From positions 18,916,876 through 18,980,875 of the forward strand of contig NC_092567.1 in NCBI RefSeq assembly GCF_037975245.1: DNA of 64,000 nt. The letters are read 5' to 3'. The translations under genes were made by a program, and so were the position numbers. Positions 11,157-22,464 of the stretch are shown piece by piece (position 1 is the stretch's first letter; the number at the start of each line of letters is the position of its first letter). This DNA is from Apostichopus japonicus (Eukaryota > Echinodermata > Holothuroidea > Aspidochirotida > Stichopodidae). The notes under the pieces were generated by a model that worked only from the letters and a program-made list of their open reading frames with translations, did not search any database and was not told the origin of the DNA.

Positions 11157-11399
11157 GGTCAGTAGTATGCGGTATTACGCCGCGTTTTCGTGTGTGTTGT
11201 GTGATACAAAACTCTGTGCTTTGTTTTACGTTCAGAACTTTTCACAACTAATGGGCTGTACAGTATAGGTTACGGTCGAGCTTTGCATCAGGCGTAATAG
11301 TTCGACCAGGGCGCTGCTACTCTAGGCTCTAGCAGCTCCCTGCTTTTACTCTTTTAGGCCTACATGGTGAGCAGTCGACGTCAAGAAACAGCTCAAAAA

Positions 11400-13539
11400 A
11401 CTATAGTTATGAACTTTATGTCTGATTTACGCTGACTGGTGTCACAAAAAGACAAACGCGAATGAGTGAAAAATACGACTGAAGTGATTACAAAATTGGG
11501 TATCAAACGTAAAGTCAAGTCCGTCATGTGTGAACAATTGGTATTTCAGCCAATATTGGTATTAATTATACATAAACAGAGTCACAGCTTACATTGTATT
11601 TTATATATAAATTTTAGTTATATATCAGGAGGGTAAGACAAAGCATTTTATGTCATATACCATATATAGATAAATATGTATATTTAATTATTTTTGGACT
11701 CCTGGCAACGGGCCCTTTAGGCGATCACAGAGCACTTGCCCTAGCTGCACCCCGTCCTCCTAACCGGTGCACGTAAACCCTGTCCTTGCACCCCTTGACC
11801 CGAATTAAAAAATAACGAAACTTGAACGGAAAAGGGAAGGAAAATACGTTGCCATAAGGGGCGGCTCCACCCTCTTTAGAAAGGATTGGCAAAAAGGGAA
11901 TAAGTACATGAACAATAAACTAATAGTTATTTCCATTGAAAAGTGTCTCGCTGAGCATCGGCCGTCAAAGCAAAAAACTTTTTTTCCTAAATCACGTCAG
12001 TGTATTGCTTTCCAGCGTACTGTACTCCCAGAATTGACTCTCCTGCTTCTTGTTCCGAACAGCTCCCAACGAAATGCCAAAAAGTCGGCAACGGGGTTGG
12101 GGTGGGTTACCCAGCTCCACCATGGGGCACCTCATCTCGACTGACTCGAATTACAACTCGAAACTTTAACTGAAATTGGATTGAATTAAAAAAAATATAT
12201 ACTAGCTGTCTGCATGGATCATACTTATCTATACTATTGTGTGACCATATAGGCTCTATATAGTCAACCAGGAGAGACTGGGGGAAGCTTTTTTTCTTGC
12301 CACAGAAAATTAAACATTGCCCGGAAGTTCCTAGCATGATTAATTCATTTCAAACTTCGACGGCAATGAAGGACAAAGAGAACCATATAGGCCTATGCCT
12401 GACTATAAGATCATTGAACCATCAGGAACAACTCCGAATAATCTTCCATTTGCCGATTCATTACACTGGGAATAAGGGGTGGGGGTGGGGCTTTCCATTT
12501 GATCCGCAAGTATATTGAATGGTCACCACAACAAGGGTGTATAGCTTGGGACTAGCACGGGGAGACTTGTCAACCTTGTGAACTTTTTTGGGGGTGAGAT
12601 GCGGGGGGGGGGGGGGGGAGTTGGCAAACTAAAACATACAGGGTAAACAGAGGGGAGGAAAGAGGTCAAAAAAGAAAGAGTGAAAGACAGATGAAGGGAT
12701 GGAGGAAGAAAGTAAAGAAAATGTGGAGATGGAGGCTAGGGGTAGAGATAGATATGATATGAAAGTACAGAGAAAAAAAAACCAAGAGCAGAAAAATGGA
12801 GATCACTGGGATACTGTCAAATACACAAGAAGAATATACAATCTAAATACTGGAATTAAATAATGCACAACATAAATACAGCTTTATGACATCAACAAAT
12901 CAAAGGGGAAAGATATAATGTTTCAAGGATGCTGGAAAATAAGACACAACAGAAGATGGTTATGGTTTCTGATCTATTAGGCTTCTTCTCTCTACTGCTA
13001 CCAGGATGTAAGAGACCACAGGGACTCGCACAACTCTTTAAGTTGTGATGACCTCTGACCCTTACTATGCCTAACTGTTATCTTGCCAGGAAATGAATAC
13101 ACCAGTGCATGAGAGGAGGTGAGAGACAGGACTGATTGATCGTGTCGATAGGGGTACATGTGATTCAAGAAGATAGATGTAAAGATTAGCATCGTTTGGA
13201 CACTTCAAATGGGACCCCCTCCCCACCCTCCCCCACGTTCAAATCATATCCCCTCCTGGCAACGGAAATGAACACCAGTATAAATAAACCGATACAGATA
13301 TTGATACACACTGTGCGTGTAGGCCTATATACAATAATATAAAGCTGGCCATTCTCTGATTGTTACTCCTTGATTGAATTTCCCCAACCTTGCCCACCTT
13401 GACTTAGAGGGTGGCCAAGCTCCTGATTTACAGTCATAGCTACTATCGAACAAAATGGACGAAAGCAATTTATCTCAATCTGGTGATGCAGATGTATCAT
13501 TAGCTGCTAATCCAACGTTTGTGAATGTCGCACAACCTG
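11400..13539. other. Gene-poor stretch
   Basis: No gene recognised. Contains a G run at 12603-12618, purine-rich DNA at 12650-12800 and a C/T-rich stretch near 13210. A 60-codon plus-strand frame from 13455 runs out of this stretch and overlaps the minus-strand exon at 13540-13742; it is the weaker reading of those bases. Confidence 0.4.
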
Positions 13540-13742
13540 TCAACAAAAGTCTGGGAAAAGTGCTTGCCCCTGCCATATGTATGATCTCTTTTGTTCAGGA
13601 TCATGTAAATGTGGCAATGTGTATTCGTATAGTCTGAGGTTTCTCTCCCATGCTGCTCCATATCTAATCCTACTGGTGACATTGGACAGAACATTGGCAG
13701 ATGGCTTCTTGAGAGGTGTTGAAGTAACTGGATCAGGAGTAT
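13540..13742 (-). CDS. Unrecognised gene, exon 3 (tentative)
   Basis: Acceptor ATCTCTACAG; phase fits exon 2. The frame stays open to TGA at 13542-13540, but the C-terminal half reads less like protein than the first half. Confidence 0.35.
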
Positions 13743-16700
13743 CTGTAGAGATTACATAAAACAATAGTTACTAGATTGCAAGTATCCTGCTATAGCTTCT
13801 ATGGCTGTGACTAAAAATATACAGTACCTTTTGTTTAGAACTTATCACACTTATGCAGCACTGGAAACTGATATTTCAATTTAAATGGTGTCATTGAGTT
13901 TAGAGGACATTGAAGTTACAAGTATGTTGGTGAAACCAAGACCACCCTCAAGAAGCAGTTCTAGTCACAAGTTAATACCATGAAAATGGAGACTCCAGTA
14001 GGGGAACACTTTCAGCTCCCCAATCATACCATTAAAGACATGTCCCAACAGGTAACTAACTTCGTAGACTAACCATCTCAGACACAGTACACCACAGCAG
14101 AGATAGAGAGAGTGGACGGAGTGCCCTAGCACCATTCAACTGAATGGGCTCAATATACAGGAAGGACATGACTAACTTTATCCTGCTCCATCTCTGTATT
14201 CTGCTATAGTTTATTTGCCCTCTCTCCTTACTTAATCCTCGCTTTGTACTCCACAATTTATCTAAATACCTCTGCTTTCACTGACTCCTTTTGTTCAATA
14301 CACCATTAACTTCTTTCTTTGTGTTCACCATGTCCTCTCTGTTCCAGGCTCTATTGTGTCTCTTTAATTTACTGTTACTAGTCAGTTTGCCTCTAAAGAA
14401 GATCCTGATAATATCAGGCCCACTTACTTTTATAAATTCTCATACACATGTATGCTTTTTAGTGGATGAGCAATATGCTACCATCTTTTTCTTTTCTTTT
14501 GGAATTTAATGAGAATGAAATTGTATTATTTTTCTGATCACACCAGATCAGATAAGATTAGCACTGCTCTTCCAGTCTGTAATTCATGCAAGGATAAACA
14601 TATAAATTTACCTTCTCCTTTCTGAGTGTCACCTGATCTTTCTGTGGTGACAGCCGCTGAGAATGCCTCTGTTTGACTTTCAGCATCTTTCAGGAAAAGA
14701 TGCATTTGAAACCTATACAATGAAACAAAAAAAATTGTCTGTAAATCATATAACTGAAATAGTAATTTTACTGTACACCCCAAGCTTAATTGTATGCGTA
14801 ATGAATCTGGTAATGACTAAATCATTACAAACATACATGTTTTTATCATACCTAACCAAGAAAAAATATGAAAGAGAAAAGTAACAAACAAACACTTAGG
14901 CAGATTTCAATAATAACATATTGTTAACCCACATTGATTTAAACCCAGATAAGGATGAGATATTCTTTCATACTCTTCTTCAACATATCCATAAACCGCG
15001 GTACCTTTCAAGAATTGTAAGGATAATTTTGTGTTGCCCAACTGCTTGCCCAACAACTTGAGCTCACATGTCAATGTAAAATTTACTATGTAAACTTCCT
15101 GTCTTAGTGAACTGATTGGTTTCATATCGCTAAAAGATGTCCAGTCTTTTGATCAAAGTTTGATGTACACTCATTATTTACCTACTGTGTAAACTTCCTG
15201 TTTATGTGAGCAGTTGGTTTCATGAGTGAGAATTGAGATGCTAGCTTACTCCATGACACCATTGTGAAAAATTCCTGTTTACATGAATAGCTTGATTTCA
15301 GACTACCATTAATTTAACGCTAGATTACTCTCCACAAGAGATAGTTTCGGCCACCAAATTTAATAGATATTATAATTTTTGAACACTAAACATCAGATCA
15401 TTCACAAGAAGCTGAACAAAAAAAGCATAGTACTGACTATATATAAAAAATATGATAACTTAGCACAGCATCATAAAGTATGAGCATCAGGCCTACACAA
15501 AAAAAACTGGTACTTTCTTACCTCCAGGCATGGCTATATAAAGGTTTATAAAGGTATAGCTATATGTACTAATATGGTCCCTCAATTTGTGAGGCTAATT
15601 TACCTAATTTCTTGCATAGCAGTTGGGTTCCTTCAAAAATCCCAAACACAGAAATGTACACATGATTGCTGGAATATTGGACAGACAGTCAGTAGATAAC
15701 AGTATAACACCCTGTTGCCCACATGAACCACTAAAACTTGATTGCATATATGCTGGCTGTGGCTGACCTTAGAAAAACATAAGGTCTAGTTGAATACGCA
15801 GCGGTGTGAAAACATGTGAATCTGTTAGTAGTGATTCTAAATTATTTATGTATAGTAGATGCATTATTTTTAAAGGAAAAATTGCAGGTTCATGTGGTTG
15901 TACTTGTACAGCACAGTAGGCCTTCCTCACTGGTGTATATTACAAAATTAGGGAATACAGTTACTATGAACACTAAATTCAGATACTTATTACTAATACT
16001 ATAGGCCTTAGTCCTATGTTATATGCCTAGTTAATTATGACTGGGCATAGGTGAGGCTTTTCTTTCAAATGCTCATTCACAAGAATTATTCCTCAAACAA
16101 GGACAGCTGATAACAATTTAGAACCTGGAGGGGTGGGGATGAACAGATCACTTAGGCCTAGTGGTTAGAAAATATATTTCCATCAATTTGTTGAGGCAAA
16201 AAAACAGTTTACTTTTTGGTGATGAGAAGGCCCAGCTTTCCATGGCATAAATATGAGGAGTGAAACTAAAGACCCCCAGTCCCTGTCAGTCTTCTTTAGG
16301 AAGGATATTTTAATTTTTAACTGTATACAGTACAAAGTGGCTATTCTTACGACTAGTTGTAAGAATAATTTCCGACTACGCATGGGCAGTTGCTATTTTT
16401 ATGATTAGGAGTACTAATTTTACGACGAGGAGTAACAATCACTTCCGGTTAGGGTTAGGATTGAGGTTTAGGGTTATGTTTAGGGTTAGGGTTACCCCTA
16501 CTACATGCGCAGTTGCTTTATTTACTTTACTGCACTTGAATTTGCCTTTGTCATAAGAATAGTTTATAAATAATTGTTACGACTAGTAGTCATAAGAATA
16601 GCCACGGCCTATACAGTATCCTCATGACAAGCATTCACAAACAGTGATGATGATGACTCAGTAATACAACTTACTGCTATTTTGTGCTAGGATAAGTATG

Positions 16701-17399
16701 ATAAGGTTAGCATACGCTAGGTCCATTGGAAAAATAATGAATGATAGGCCTAGTTACAAAGCCTGGGCTCATCAAATCATGTATGTTACAAATACAATAG
16801 CATAGACACTGCAAAGTTCGAACACCTAAGCCTTAAAATACCCCAAAAACTATCTTCATTTTATTGACAGATATGTACGTACATACTTGCGCACGGGTCT
16901 TTTTGGAGAGGAAATAACTGTAGCTTCCTAGTTTTTAGTGATATTGGCTTTCGCTTGTAGGTTATCATGGTGAAACTGTGTATTTCTTAGGGGTGTCCGA
17001 ACTTTGCAGTTTTCTGTACTTCGCAATACTGACAGTTACTGTACCTAGGACAATACCCTGTAGTACTACTATGTACTAGTATTACCCTATACAGTTTTAG
17101 CCTAGCTTAGCAAATCAGTACCTTTTTGTGTGATCCTGAAGCAAATGTTCTGCGAAATCTGCGTTGCTAACAGAAGTCAAATCGTGGACATGTTTGTAGA
17201 GCTCTTTCTCCATTTGCCAGTTTACGTAGGAACGTAGAAGATAGATCTTCGTGGCATCTCTTCGTCGCTGTTGTTCCTTTGCACTACTGTTTTTGTCAGG
17301 TCCATGCAACAATGGCTTTCCTCCACTTGAACCTACGCTCGTTCCAGGATAAGGTCGTTTTCTTTCGCCCGATTCTCCTTGCCCTGATCTCTTTTCCAT
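13540..17399 (-). CDS. Unrecognised three-exon gene model
   Basis: Join (minus) 17399-17122, 14712-14612, 13742-13540; about 193 residues. Exon 1 starts MEKRSGQGESGERKRP and holds IYLLRSYVNWQMEKELY followed by SVSNADFAEHLLQDHTKR, a helical pattern like the N-termini of many uncharacterised invertebrate proteins, some with zinc fingers. Exon 2 adds FLKDAESQTEAFSAAVTTER. Exon 3 adds DTPDPVTSTPLKKPSANVLS and then a less convincing tail. Both junctions have GT/AG and the split codons join cleanly (AG|G, G|AT). No zinc-finger or enzyme motif is seen and no function is proposed. The last exon may end elsewhere. An E-box CACGTG lies upstream near 17627. Confidence 0.5.
14612..14712 (-). CDS. Unrecognised gene, exon 2
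   Basis: Acceptor TTGTATAG, donor GAAG|GTAAAT. 101 bases. DAESQTEAF resembles the DASTQT-like acidic stretches common in low-complexity linker regions. Confidence 0.5.
14713..16336. other. Intron 1 of the minus-strand model; nothing else recognised
   Basis: AT-rich with no gene. Near-copies of TAAACTTCCTGTCTTAGTGA/TAAACTTCCTGTTTATGTGA occur around 15085-15220, a weak local direct repeat of about 100 bp. Confidence 0.4.
16337..16605. mobile_element. 269-bp MITE with telomere-like core
   Basis: Terminal inverted repeats of about 30 bp: GTGGCTATTCTTACGACTAG on the left and, read from the right, GTGGCTATTCTTATGACTAC. The middle (16447-16496) holds several TTAGGG words. Target duplication is unclear. 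Confidence 0.7.
16606..17121. other. Intron sequence
   Basis: No feature recognised beyond scattered ACAGTA/TACTGT words. Confidence 0.4.
17122..17399 (-). CDS. Unrecognised gene, exon 1
   Basis: ATG at 17399-17397; donor AAAAG|GTACTG. 92 codons plus two bases. Basic, serine/glycine-rich first third, then an amphipathic segment. Confidence 0.6.
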
Positions 17400-17714
17400 G
17401 ATTGTCACTATACTCTAGTCTAATCGAATGTATTTGTACGAAAATCGTACAGTATTCTTTACTCAAAAGGCACACAAACAACAAACTATCGCGTACGAAA
17501 ATCCTTTGCGGTAAACAGCACAATAATCTGAAATGCTGTGTTATAACATTATGTGTGCATGGGTACGGGCTTGTTACGCATACGCTTGCCTGTGCTATTC
17601 ACTGATCTAAATTTGCCACCGAGGTCACGTGAGTTTTCGGGGTCCCATTAAACCTCGCTGAAACCTCGAAAATGCCAGCGCCCTCTAAAAAAAGTCTACG
17701 AGCGATATCGCCTT

Positions 17715-17800
17715 TAAGGTTACGGCACATGGATTTGAACAATGGGGAAAACAATGGGGATCTCGGTTTGAATGTAAAACACACTTGGGTGGGTGTGTGT
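17715..17800 (+). repeat. Dispersed repeat, inverted partner at 30303-30395
   Basis: CATGGATTTGAACAATGGGG through TTTGAATGTAAAACACACTT is the reverse complement, with about 10-15% differences by eye, of the sequence at 30303-30395. Part of an uncharacterised repeat family. Confidence 0.7.
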
Positions 17801-17920
17801 AGAGATATGTGTGTATATTTGTGTGTGCGTGTATACATGTTTCATTTGGTTTTGTTTATTTGGTTTATCACTTCATGTATAAACACAACAGATTCAACAT
17901 AACAAGAAACATAAACATGT

Positions 17921-18020
17921 ATGCATAAATATGTATGTATGCATGTATGCATAAATATGTATGCATAAATGTATGCATAAATATGTATGTATGCATGCAT
18001 GCGTGAGCAAGTATGTATGT
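17921..18020 (+). repeat. ATGTATGCATAAAT simple repeat
   Basis: Interleaved TATG and GCATAAATATGTAT repeats. Confidence 0.9.
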
Positions 18021-18135
18021 ACAGTACATGCTAGTGTCCTTTCTTCTCATCCCTGCTGAAGCTATTCTAAGTGTTTCTCACAATTTCCCTCATCTCTTAA
18101 CCCTATTTTTTCTTGTTTGCTTCCCAACTCTTCAG

Positions 18136-18216
18136 AGGTTTACATGTTTGGGTTCTTGCCAACCGTTCTTGCCTCTTTTGTGATTTTTACCGCACACACG
18201 GACTTGTACCCATACG
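18136..18216 (+). CDS. TM7SF3: TM7SF3 exon (first one visible)
   Basis: Acceptor CAACTCTTCAG, donor TACG|GTGAGT. Encodes a transmembrane helix ending HTDLYPYG. The 5' edge could be two bases later. Confidence 0.7.
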
Positions 18217-21200
18217 GTGAGTAGGCTGTTGTTACTTCATACAAGTTGGGTGTTTTGTTTCCTGTTCACTGGGAAGGGTTACTCTCTAGACCAGGGGTTT
18301 CCCTAACTTTATACCCCCGAGAACCCCCTGTGGATGTCACAGTTGTCCCCCAACTTTTCAAGACACAATACGAGTCATTAGTATATATTATACTATAATA
18401 CTCATAACAGTGCTTCATAAAAGATCAAGTATCACATGCATGGTACGGTACTACTATGGCAACATACAGTATGTATGGAAAGCGAAAAGAGTTTGTCGAT
18501 AGGTACGACTTTTTGTACATAACTAAATTATAGGACATATCAGATGTTAGCTCAACAAAAAGTACTAAAGTTTTGACTTTCAGAAACGTCTCACGAACCC
18601 ACTGGGATGGACTCACGCACCCCCTGGGGTTTCATGCACCCCAGTAAGGGAACCCCTGCTCTAGACGATGGACCAATTCCAATGGTGATGAGTAAAGTGT
18701 CGAGAATTTTCTTCTCATCCGTAGGCGTCTATACGGTATCTGTGACACTCGGTACTCTGGGTGGTGCAACTCTCACAGGCCTCTGGTGGCGCTTTGGAAG
18801 GGTATTGCCGACAGTTTTGTGGATAAGCCTTGTTCTCGGATTCCAGCTTTCATCGATGCTGTTTTTCACTCCATTTGGTAAGATATAATGTAGTGAAGTG
18901 AAATTTTGTTGTTTGCACCCTTTGAATATTTATATGTGTTCTGAATATACTGTAATGTAGCTTTAGTTGTGTTCATAGCTTTTGCACGTGTGTTTTGTTT
19001 GTTCTGTATACGCTGTCATCATGGCTAGCAGCGTCTCTGCAGAGCTCCGGGGTTCGCCTCGTAAACCCCTTATCATTTAATAGAGTTTGTAATAAATTGT
19101 CAGCCATTGTTTCAACGCAAGAACACTCTTGCATCCTCATTGATAACTTGTGAGCTCGAAGCGAAGGCCCCTAAATCCGGTAATTTCCCCCGCCATCCGC
19201 GGTTCGCATCAATAACTTGGCTTGAAAGCAGGTTAAGGCTGCTAGAAAAAGCACCCAATTCTACACAGAGTTTGGCTGGTACAGTTCGAAGAGAGTTAAA
19301 AATTGGTGTTACAGGTGCATGAGACTTTTTGGCAGCAATGTTTGTTAACAGTAAACAGAGTGGAGTAATCAGTCATTCAATATGCTAGGGGTCAGTTGTA
19401 AGACTTTTGTGGTCTTCACGTCTATCAATGTTGAGATCGCAAGAGCCAAGGTTATGTCAGGGCATGATCTCTCTGTTTTGTGTGCAAAGCAGGCCTTACA
19501 TAGAGAGTAGTCCTGGGTACATAAGCACCTTGTAGCTCAGGATTAGCTCAGTGGTTAATGCCGAGTGTTAGCTCATTGGTTAACGCTGGTGCCTTTCAAT
19601 CATAAGGTCCCGAGTTCGAGTCACTCCTAGATTAATGTATGTCGTCCAGTTACAGAGTTATTGACAATTGACAATTCATAATCATGGACGTTAAATATGA
19701 ATCTAAGAGACTGACTTCGGTCAGCTTATGGCTTTGATAAGCCAATGATGGATTCTTCGCCGAGATCCTGCTTGCAGGAGGATCTAAAATACATACATAC
19801 ATATGTACATTGAAATTGGTATACCTTGGTTAAACCCAAATTTTCTAGGGTGATGTACTTGGAAACTTCTCATCTGTAATGATATTTATCTTGTTCATAG
19901 GTTATATGAGTATATGGCAGAACAATGCAGCCTTCGGACTTGCCTTTGCGAGTAGTATCTTAGTGGTGCCTATATTTGGACTAATCTTTCAATTGTGGGT
20001 GAGTTTTTAAAATTTTTTCATCGCCGTTTTCCTTAGAAATAAAGAAAAAAAAGGGAATATTAAAAAGATGATAATAAAAAGAATGTTGACATACATCATT
20101 TAGCTTGTGCTGTGATTTGTTTGTACATGAATGATGGGCAAAAAATGAGCTCTCATCTATAAGTTAATTCCTGAATATTCAGGTAATATTTAATCACCTC
20201 ATTCATTGGTGCCTTTGTTTTCATATATCGGTTCTTTTATTTCTTGAACCTTCAAGTACTTTGTTAGCATTCATTGTTTCATATGTGATGATAAGCCAAT
20301 GCAGTTGTTTTATCTTTTGGTGTGTATTTTCTTGAACATTCAGGTAAGCAATTAAGTTTGAGCTGTAGGTGGCTCTTACAAGATAATAAACATACCATTA
20401 GCTTTTATATCTATTTACTTTTTCATTTCTGAAAAATTCAGGTGGGTTGTTTAGTTGTTAGCATTATACAAGCATACATAATGATAGCCACTGGTTTAGT
20501 TTTCATCTATTGGTTCTTTATCTCTTGAATATTCATATTCAGGTAAGCTATTTAGCTTGTGCTGTGATTGGCTCTTACATGATAATAGCCACTGCTTTAC
20601 TTTTCATCTATTGGTTCTTTATCTCTTGAATATTCATATTCAGGTAAGCTATTTAGCTTGTGCTGTGATTGGCTCTTACATGATGATAGCCACTGCTTTA
20701 CTTTTCATCTATTGGTTCTTTATCTCTTGAATATTTAGGTGAGCTATTTAGCTTGTGCTGTGATTGGCTCTTACATGATGATAGCCACTCTGAGTTTCTT
20801 TTTTGGAGGAATTCTGCATTACATCGTTCAGAATATTGTCCATCGGGCTTCAACTGAAAACTTTGGTCAAGCGGTCTTCATTCTACCCAAAAGTCCAGTT
20901 GGTAAGAACATTTTTTGTCAGTCAGCAAATTTTTGCATGTATAGGAAAATACTGTTACCAGAAATTGATTGCATTAAAAATAAAAATCTGTAAAACTTCT
21001 TAGATTAATTAATGTATCTGGCAACAATATAATGAGAGACATAACCATGGCAACTTAGCTGAAATTGACTTGTTATGCTGTGAGAGATAACATTTTCAGA
21101 ATACTAATTATTATGTCAATGAACTCATGAATTCAGTTTACATTCATAGGTAAGCAAATATTCCAAATGCATCACATTTTTTGGAGGCAAATTTAATCTA

Positions 21201-22464
21201 CTTGTAATATATGAAATGGAAAACTAAATTATGCTTCTGCAAACCAGTTGCCATTATGAATTCACAATTCATGCAATGTGGCTCATTTCCGGGATTGCTG
21301 AGGTGTATGCAGGCATGAGACTCTTCCGCGGAAACGCGGATTTCCGATTTTTTTCCTTCTCATTTTCGCGTTTTTTCTCGTAATTCGCGTTTTTTATTAT
21401 TTTTTTGATTTAATTATTATTATTATTTTTTTTTTTTTTTTTTTGCCGAACATGCTGGACTGTGAAGGGAAGGAACACCGAATTTGACCAGTGGTGGAAT
21501 CAAGTAGCACAAAGCAAGCAAAAAAGCCTTTTTTTGGTTCAAAAAAGCTAATGGATAAATTATACAAGCAGAAATTCCACACTTTTTTGGCGAGTTACGT
21601 GATATGATAAATTCCATCTAGAGTCCACCATTTTGCATTTAAGCCCTCCTTACCTGACAAAAAAATTCTAAAGGGGAGGGGCACACCCCCTCCTCTTAAA
21701 CCCCTCCCCCAGGACGGCGATCGATAAATTTCAGATTTTTTTTCCCCGGCTCAGTCTCATCCCTGGTGAAGACTTGGCTACCTTCACCCTATAATAATTA
21801 GAATTATAAGAACAGAATATCAGTTCAGTTCAACATATATTGTGACACGCTAAATCGAACACTGACAGTAATTCATATTCATATTTTATTTATGAATATT
21901 CATCACAAGACCATCCGCTTCAGCCAGTTGGGACAATTTCCTGATGCTAATACCTCTCTAAACTGTGCTCCAATATCATGATTTCAAAGCACTGGTATTG
22001 TCAGTACAAGCAGTTCCTAACCTTGATCTGATAGAAACATGATATTCATACTGCTCGTACTGAAAATACCAGTGCTCCGAAGCGGCACATAACACGACAG
22101 TATAGAAAAAATTGTCCCAACTGGGTATCCGCTTTAAATTTTTCTTACCTTTGATCACATATTCTCGCACAAATTTGTCTCAATTGGTATAAACCTTATG
22201 GTTTATGGTATGGTATGGTCCTTTCCTCTCGACACAGACTACACTCTGATAACGCTGTGGTTCTTTCTCGTCGTCGGTGGCGTGGCCACTCAGAAATATC
22301 TCACCAGACGGGAGAGCGACTTTCCGACGTGTCCCTACAGATCTTTCAAAGAGCGGAGGAGGTTACTTCGAATGAGGAGCAGGGAGGTCCCAGAAACGGT
22401 CCTCACCAGCGGCACCGTCAATTCATCGGACAACGAGCGTACTCCGTTAGTGGGAGACTTGTGA
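18136..22464 (+). CDS. TM7SF3: Transmembrane 7 superfamily member 3 homologue, C-terminal half
   Basis: Join 18136-18216, 18725-18877, 19901-19998, 20739-20901, 22238-22464. The protein is a run of hydrophobic helices: VYMFGFLPTVLASFVIF; GTLGGATLTGLWWRFGR and SLVLGFQLSSMLFFTPFG; GLAFASSILVVPIFGLIF; YLACAVIGSYMMIATLSFF; TLITLWFFLVVGGVATQKYL; then a cytoplasmic tail ending ERTPLVGDL. These line up in order with human TM7SF3 as I recall it (GSVGG..WWRFG, LGF..SS..FFTPLG, C.VIGSY, and a GERTPLLL end), a plasma-membrane protein linked to cell survival and splicing stress. Junction phases all agree. The large extracellular N-terminal half of the family (about 290 residues) was not found upstream. 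It is either diverged exons I could not see or a genuinely short gene. Confidence 0.82.
18292..18658. mobile_element. hAT-type MITE, copy 1
   Basis: Perfect 8-bp TSD CTCTAGAC (18284-18291, 18659-18666). Ends CAGGGGTTTCCCTAAC and the complement of CAGGGGTTCCCTTACT. 367 bp. An inverted relative is at 27734-28045. Lies in a TM7SF3 intron. Confidence 0.92.
18725..18877 (+). CDS. TM7SF3: TM7SF3 exon with the WWRFG motif
   Basis: Acceptor CATCCGTAG, donor TTTG|GTAAGA. Encodes GVYTVSVTLGTLGG, LWWRFGR and FFTPFG, the best-conserved stretch of the family. Confidence 0.88.
19541..19808 (+). mobile_element. tRNA-derived SINE
   Basis: A-box-like TTAGCTCATTGGTTAACGC (preceded by a second, tandem copy GATTAGCTCAGTGGTTAATG) and B-box-like GGTCCCGAGTTCGAGTC at 19607-19623. 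A non-tRNA body with a CTGACTTCGGTCAG hairpin follows, then an ACATACATACAT tail. In a TM7SF3 intron. Confidence 0.8.
19901..19998 (+). CDS. TM7SF3: TM7SF3 exon
   Basis: Acceptor TTGTTCATAG, donor TGG|GTGAGT. Encodes GYMSIWQNNAAFGLAFAS and one membrane helix; 98 bases, phases agree on both sides. Confidence 0.85.
20098..20738 (+). repeat. Tandem duplicates of an exon's 5' edge
   Basis: Copies of the next exon's acceptor plus its first ~55 bases are stacked upstream of it with a period near 101 bp. Junctions CAG|GTAAGC or CAG|GTGGG lie at about 20343, 20441, 20542 and 20643, with older, more degraded copies to about 20098. The two nearest copies keep the exon words TTAGCTTGTGCTGTGATTGG almost unchanged. 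Confidence 0.88.
20739..20901 (+). CDS. TM7SF3: TM7SF3 exon that seeded the tandem array
   Basis: Acceptor ATATTTAG, donor GTTG|GTAAGA. Encodes VSYLACAVIGSYMMIATL, then HYIVQNIVHRAST and FILPKSPV. Only this copy extends past the duplicated start into full coding sequence, so it is the functional exon. Confidence 0.85.
21310..21765. mobile_element. 456-bp non-autonomous element, copy 1
   Basis: Ends CAGGCATGAGACT and the complement of CAGGGATGAGACT (13-bp TIR, one mismatch). Nearly identical to 51164-51618. Contains a T run at 21425-21444 and G/C-rich ACGCGG words. No target duplication is evident at this copy. Confidence 0.82.
21921..22126. mobile_element. Fold-back MITE with 8-bp TSD
   Basis: TSD ATCCGCTT (21913-21920, 22127-22134). 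Nearly palindromic: CAGTTGGGACAATTT at both ends and a second inverted pair inside (AGCACTGGTATTGTCAGTAC against AGCACTGGTATTTTCAGTAC). Lies in the last TM7SF3 intron. A related end occurs at 59989-60003. Confidence 0.85.
22238..22464 (+). CDS. TM7SF3: TM7SF3 last exon
   Basis: Acceptor CTCGACACAG; stop TGA 22462-22464. Encodes the final helix and a basic cytoplasmic tail (KERRRLLRMRSRE) with terminal ERTPLVGDL. Confidence 0.88.

Noticed and set aside
13455-13637. Plus-strand 60-codon frame MDESNLSQSGDADVSLAANP
   Set aside because: Overlaps the minus-strand exon 3, which fits a phase-consistent gene; no plus-strand partner exon. Kept only as an alternative.
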